Source: Brevundimonas subvibrioides (lineage in GTDB: Bacteria; Pseudomonadota; Alphaproteobacteria; Caulobacterales; Caulobacteraceae). Taken from it: a stretch of 64,000 nucleotides of DNA. Below are positions 61,524 to 64,000 of the stretch, piece after piece. The first letter of the stretch is position 1, and each line of letters opens with the position of its first letter. The stretch spans positions 124,001 to 188,000 of the forward strand of contig NCEB01000007.1 of assembly GCA_002280475.1 (NCBI GenBank), given 5' to 3'. The notes under the pieces were generated by a model. That model did no database searches. It saw only the letters and a program-made list of their open reading frames with translations, and was not told the DNA's origin. Made by a program: the position numbers and the translations under genes.

Positions 61524-61542
61524 CACTTTGGAATGTAAAGTG
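61524..61542. promoter_or_regulatory. Dyad CACTTT-N7-AAAGTG upstream of the hydrolase
   Basis: Perfect 6-bp arms with a 7-base spacer lie in the 64-bp gap between the MaoC gene stop and the hydrolase start. Their position fits an operator for the leftward hydrolase-methyltransferase pair. No nearby regulator is seen. Confidence 0.4.
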
Positions 61543-61551
61543 CTTTCTCAG

Positions 61552-62019
61552 TTAGGCCGAGACCATCTGCATCCCGAGCCATTCCGCGATCAGGGCCGGC
61601 TTGTCGCCGCCCTCGATCTCGACGGTCAGTTCGTGTTTCAGCAGCCAGCGGACGACGCCCCCAGAATGACCTTTGTCTTCGGCCGACAGCAGCTTGAACC
61701 GTCCCCGCACCTTCGATCCGGCCGGCACGGGGGCCAGGAACCGCAGCTTGTCGAAGCCGTAGTTGACGCCCATCACCACGCCGTCCAGCGGCTTCACAGC
61801 GTCATAGGACATGGCCGAGGCGAGGCTGAGCGTGAGAAAGCCGTGCGCGATGGTGCCGCCGAACGGCGTGGCTTTAGCCGCCTCGGGATCGACGTGGATG
61901 AACTGCTCGTCCTCGGTGATCCTGGCGAAGGCGTCGATCCGCGCCTGGTCGATCTCGAACCAGCGGCTGACCCCGATTTCGGTGCCGATCAAGGACGGCA
62001 GGTCGGCGGGCTTGGTCAT
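61552..62019 (-). CDS. MaoC-family enoyl-CoA hydratase
   Basis: This 155-residue hot-dog-fold hydratase acts on (R)-specific enoyl-CoA. The hydratase 2 motif is intact: ARITEDEQFIHVDPEAAKATPFGGTIAHGFLTLSLAS (about 32-68), with the catalytic Asp/His pair in the D-x-x-x-x-H region. NYGFDKLRFLAPVPAGSKVRGR follows. It resembles NodN/YdeM-type proteins. Its start overlaps the threonine dehydratase-like stop by 4 bp, so the two are coupled. Confidence 0.9.
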   Translation of the reverse strand: MTKPADLPSLIGTEIGVSRWFEIDQARIDAFARITEDEQFIHVDPEAAKATPFGGTIAHGFLTLSLASAMSYDAVKPLDGVVMGVNYGFDKLRFLAPVPAGSKVRGRFKLLSAEDKGHSGGVVRWLLKHELTVEIEGGDKPALIAEWLGMQMVSA

Positions 62020-63008
62020 GCGGCGGCTCCGGTGAAGCGGTCTTCGATGATGGCGGCGAACAGGCCCGGATCGATGTTGCCGCCGGACAGGACGATGGCG
62101 GTGGTCCGGCCTCGAGTTTCGATCTTGCCGGCCAGCACTGCGGCCAGGGCCGCCGCCCCGCCTGGCTCGACCACCAGCTTCAGCGTGCGAAAGGCGTAGC
62201 GCACGGCTTCCGCCGCCTCGGCGTCGCTGATGGTCAGGGCACCCTTCAGGACCCGCTGATTGATCGGAAACGTCAGCTCACCCGGGATCGGCGTCTGCAG
62301 GGCGTCGCAGATCGACGGCGGTCCCCTGGGATGGCCGACGCGCTCACCGGCCTTCAGGGATCGTGCCGTGTCATCATAATTCTCGGGCTCGACGGCCCAG
62401 CTCTCGGTCGCGGGGCTCTGCGCCTCCAGCACCAGATTGATGCCGGCCATCAGCCCGCCGCCGGAGCAGCAACAGACCAGCTGGTCGATCGGCCCGTCCG
62501 CCTGGTCGAGGATTTCCAGCGCTGTCGTCCCCTGTCCCTCGATGATGAAGGGATCATCGAAGGGCGGCACCAGAATCGCGTTCTTGTCGCGCGCCAGCTG
62601 GGCCCCGATCTCCTCGCGGCTTTCGGTCCAGCGATCGTACAGCCGCACCTCGCCGCCGAACGACTTCACGCCCGCGACCTTGATGGCCGGACTGTCGGCC
62701 GGCATCACGATGGTCGCAGCCGTGCCTACCATCCGCGCGGCCGCCGCCACGCCCTGGGCGTGGTTGCCCGACGAAAAGGCCACGACACCGCGTCCCCGCT
62801 CCTCGTCGGTCAGGCGGCTGATGCGGTTGTAGGCCCCCCGGAACTTGAACGCCCCGGCGACCTGCATCGTCTCGGCCTTCAACAGGATGCGCCCGCCCAT
62901 GCGTTCGTTCAGGTCGGGGCTTTCGATCAGGGGGGTGCGAACGGCCGCGCCCTGGATCTGGCGGGCGGCGTCGACGACGCCTTGATAGGAAGCGGTGCGG
63001 TCGGCCAT
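62016..63008 (-). CDS. PLP-dependent threonine/serine dehydratase-like enzyme
   Basis: This 330-residue fold-type II PLP enzyme resembles catabolic threonine ammonia-lyase or serine racemase. The PLP lysine is in GAFKFRGAYN (about K54). SSGNHAQGVA (about 79-88) binds the phosphate side, and CCSGGGLMAGI is the glycine loop. It lacks the C-terminal ACT domain of biosynthetic IlvA, favouring a catabolic or racemase role. The start at 63008 is standard. It is divergent from glpK by 45 bp. Confidence 0.9.
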   Translation of the reverse strand: MADRTASYQGVVDAARQIQGAAVRTPLIESPDLNERMGGRILLKAETMQVAGAFKFRGAYNRISRLTDEERGRGVVAFSSGNHAQGVAAAARMVGTAATIVMPADSPAIKVAGVKSFGGEVRLYDRWTESREEIGAQLARDKNAILVPPFDDPFIIEGQGTTALEILDQADGPIDQLVCCCSGGGLMAGINLVLEAQSPATESWAVEPENYDDTARSLKAGERVGHPRGPPSICDALQTPIPGELTFPINQRVLKGALTISDAEAAEAVRYAFRTLKLVVEPGGAAALAAVLAGKIETRGRTTAIVLSGGNIDPGLFAAIIEDRFTGAAA

Positions 63009-63053
63009 GGACGGCGGATTAGCGCATCGTTCGATCCTGCGTAAGGTGGAGCC

Positions 63054-64000
63054 ATGACGAACCCCGCGACGACCTGCATCCTCGCCATCGACCAGGGCAC
63101 CACCTCCACCCGCGCCATCGCCTTCGAGGTCAGGGAGGATGGGGGTCTGCACCCGGTCGCCCTCAGTCAGATCGAACTGGCCCAGCACTTCCCGGCCTCG
63201 GGCTGGGTCGAGCATGACGCCGCCGAGATCTGGACGGCCACCCTCCAGACCTGCCGCGAGGTGATCCGCAAGGCCGGCGGGGTGGGCCGGTTCTCGGCCA
63301 TCGGCATCACCAATCAGCGCGAGACGGCCGTCGTCTGGGACGCCGCGACCGGAGAGCCCCTGCACCGCGCCATCATCTGGCAGGACAGACGAACGGCCGA
63401 CGTCACCGCCGGGCTGGCGGCCGGGGGCCACGAGGCTGAGGTCCAGGCCGCGACCGGCCTGATCCTCGACCCCTATTTCTCGGCGACCAAGTTCGCCTGG
63501 CTGCTGGACGCGGTCCCCGGCTCCCGCGAGCGCGCCACTCGCCGCGAGGTCCTGCTCGGCACCATCGAGACCTGGCTGATCTGGAAACTGACCGGGGGCG
63601 CGAGCCACGTCACCGACGCCACGAACGCCAGCCGCACCTCGCTGATGGACCTTAAGGACCGGGTCTGGCGCGACGACCTGTGCGGGCTGTTCCGCGTGCC
63701 GCGCCAAGTCCTGGCTGAAATACGCGACTGCGCAGGGCTGCTGGGAACCACCGACCCGGCCCTGCTGGGACTGGCCCTGCCCATCACGGGGTCGGCGGGC
63801 GACCAGCAGGCGGCGCTGGTCGGCCATGGCGCGCTGACGGCGGGCGACGCCAAGATCACCTACGGCACGGGGGCCTTCCTCGTCGCCAACGTCGGAACGG
63901 CTCCGGTGGCCTCGACCCGGCGGCTGCTCGGCACCCTGGGCTATGCGGTCGGTGAGGATGCCGCCTATGCGCTGGAGGGCTCCATCTTCTCGGCCGGGGC
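63054..64000 (+). CDS. glpK: Glycerol kinase, truncated by the window edge
   Basis: The first 315 codons of glycerol kinase are present; the rest lies outside. It phosphorylates glycerol to glycerol 3-phosphate. The N-terminal ATP loop AIDQGTTSTRAIAF (about 11-24), GWVEHDAAEIW (about 50-60), the substrate residues in GITNQRETAVVWD and IIWQDRRT, the DATNASRTSLMDL segment and the GDQQAALVGHG loop with TYGTGAFL identify it. AAGGTGGA lies just before the ATG. The reading frame is open to the last base. Confidence 0.94.
   Translation, partial: MTNPATTCILAIDQGTTSTRAIAFEVREDGGLHPVALSQIELAQHFPASGWVEHDAAEIWTATLQTCREVIRKAGGVGRFSAIGITNQRETAVVWDAATGEPLHRAIIWQDRRTADVTAGLAAGGHEAEVQAATGLILDPYFSATKFAWLLDAVPGSRERATRREVLLGTIETWLIWKLTGGASHVTDATNASRTSLMDLKDRVWRDDLCGLFRVPRQVLAEIRDCAGLLGTTDPALLGLALPITGSAGDQQAALVGHGALTAGDAKITYGTGAFLVANVGTAPVASTRRLLGTLGYAVGEDAAYALEGSIFSAG

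Overview
The window is high-GC, densely packed alphaproteobacterial chromosome. It most resembles Caulobacterales, probably Brevundimonas; this is inferred from gene content and was not tested by a search. Pointers are a PdeA-type degenerate GGDEF-EAL protein, PhaR, SapC, the DUF1150/Hsp20 pair, an SDHAF4-type DUF1674 protein, a 2-oxoglutarate dehydrogenase E1/E2 pair, and many intergenic palindromes. No rRNA, tRNA or CRISPR array was recognised. The last gene, glpK, runs off the right edge.

Layout. 1-20 kb is mostly housekeeping: SapC, an oxidoreductase/MaoC pair, carbonic anhydrase, a Phd/YefM-PIN toxin-antitoxin module, pgsA-cfa (phospholipid synthesis and modification), a UbiH-type monooxygenase, ftsK, thiolase, hemolysin III, phaR, htpX, argG, an SDR and a quinone oxidoreductase. 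20-25.6 kb is an accessory island: a helix-turn-helix protein, then a translationally coupled leftward operon vsr - cytosine methyltransferase - Eco29kI-type GIY-YIG endonuclease. Divergent from it is a visibly lower-GC gene for a Z1-domain ATPase, broken in the middle. Next to the island, lepA is also broken twice. 27-36 kb holds an RND efflux pair and sucA-sucB. 36-51 kb holds a CoA-transferase, a KefB-type antiporter, a TetR regulator, a Rieske oxygenase, pdeA, YqgE, a peroxiredoxin, a hybrid histidine kinase, pyrD, sixA and gloB. 51-58 kb holds hsp20-DUF1150 and the classic leftward cluster rnd-lptC-lptA-lptB-rpoN-hpf-ptsN, which links LPS transport, sigma-54 and nitrogen-PTS. 58-64 kb holds an unusual heptad-repeat protein, a GDT1-family transporter with an apparent CTG start, a Wza-like lipoprotein, a methyltransferase/hydrolase pair, MaoC, a threonine dehydratase-like enzyme and glpK.

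The most notable non-gene signal is a set of intergenic dyad families. The best is a 40-42 bp element, present in five copies, whose two stems change sequence in a compensatory way while the internal loops CAAGCAGCGA and GAGCG(T/G)T stay nearly fixed. Others are 52-bp inverted repeats built of CACAACGA-like units, GGGTCGA heptamer palindromes, and palindromes lying exactly between convergent stop codons. The three out-of-frame internal deletions (one in the Z1 gene, two in lepA) lie within about 3 kb. They need read-level checking before being taken as biology.
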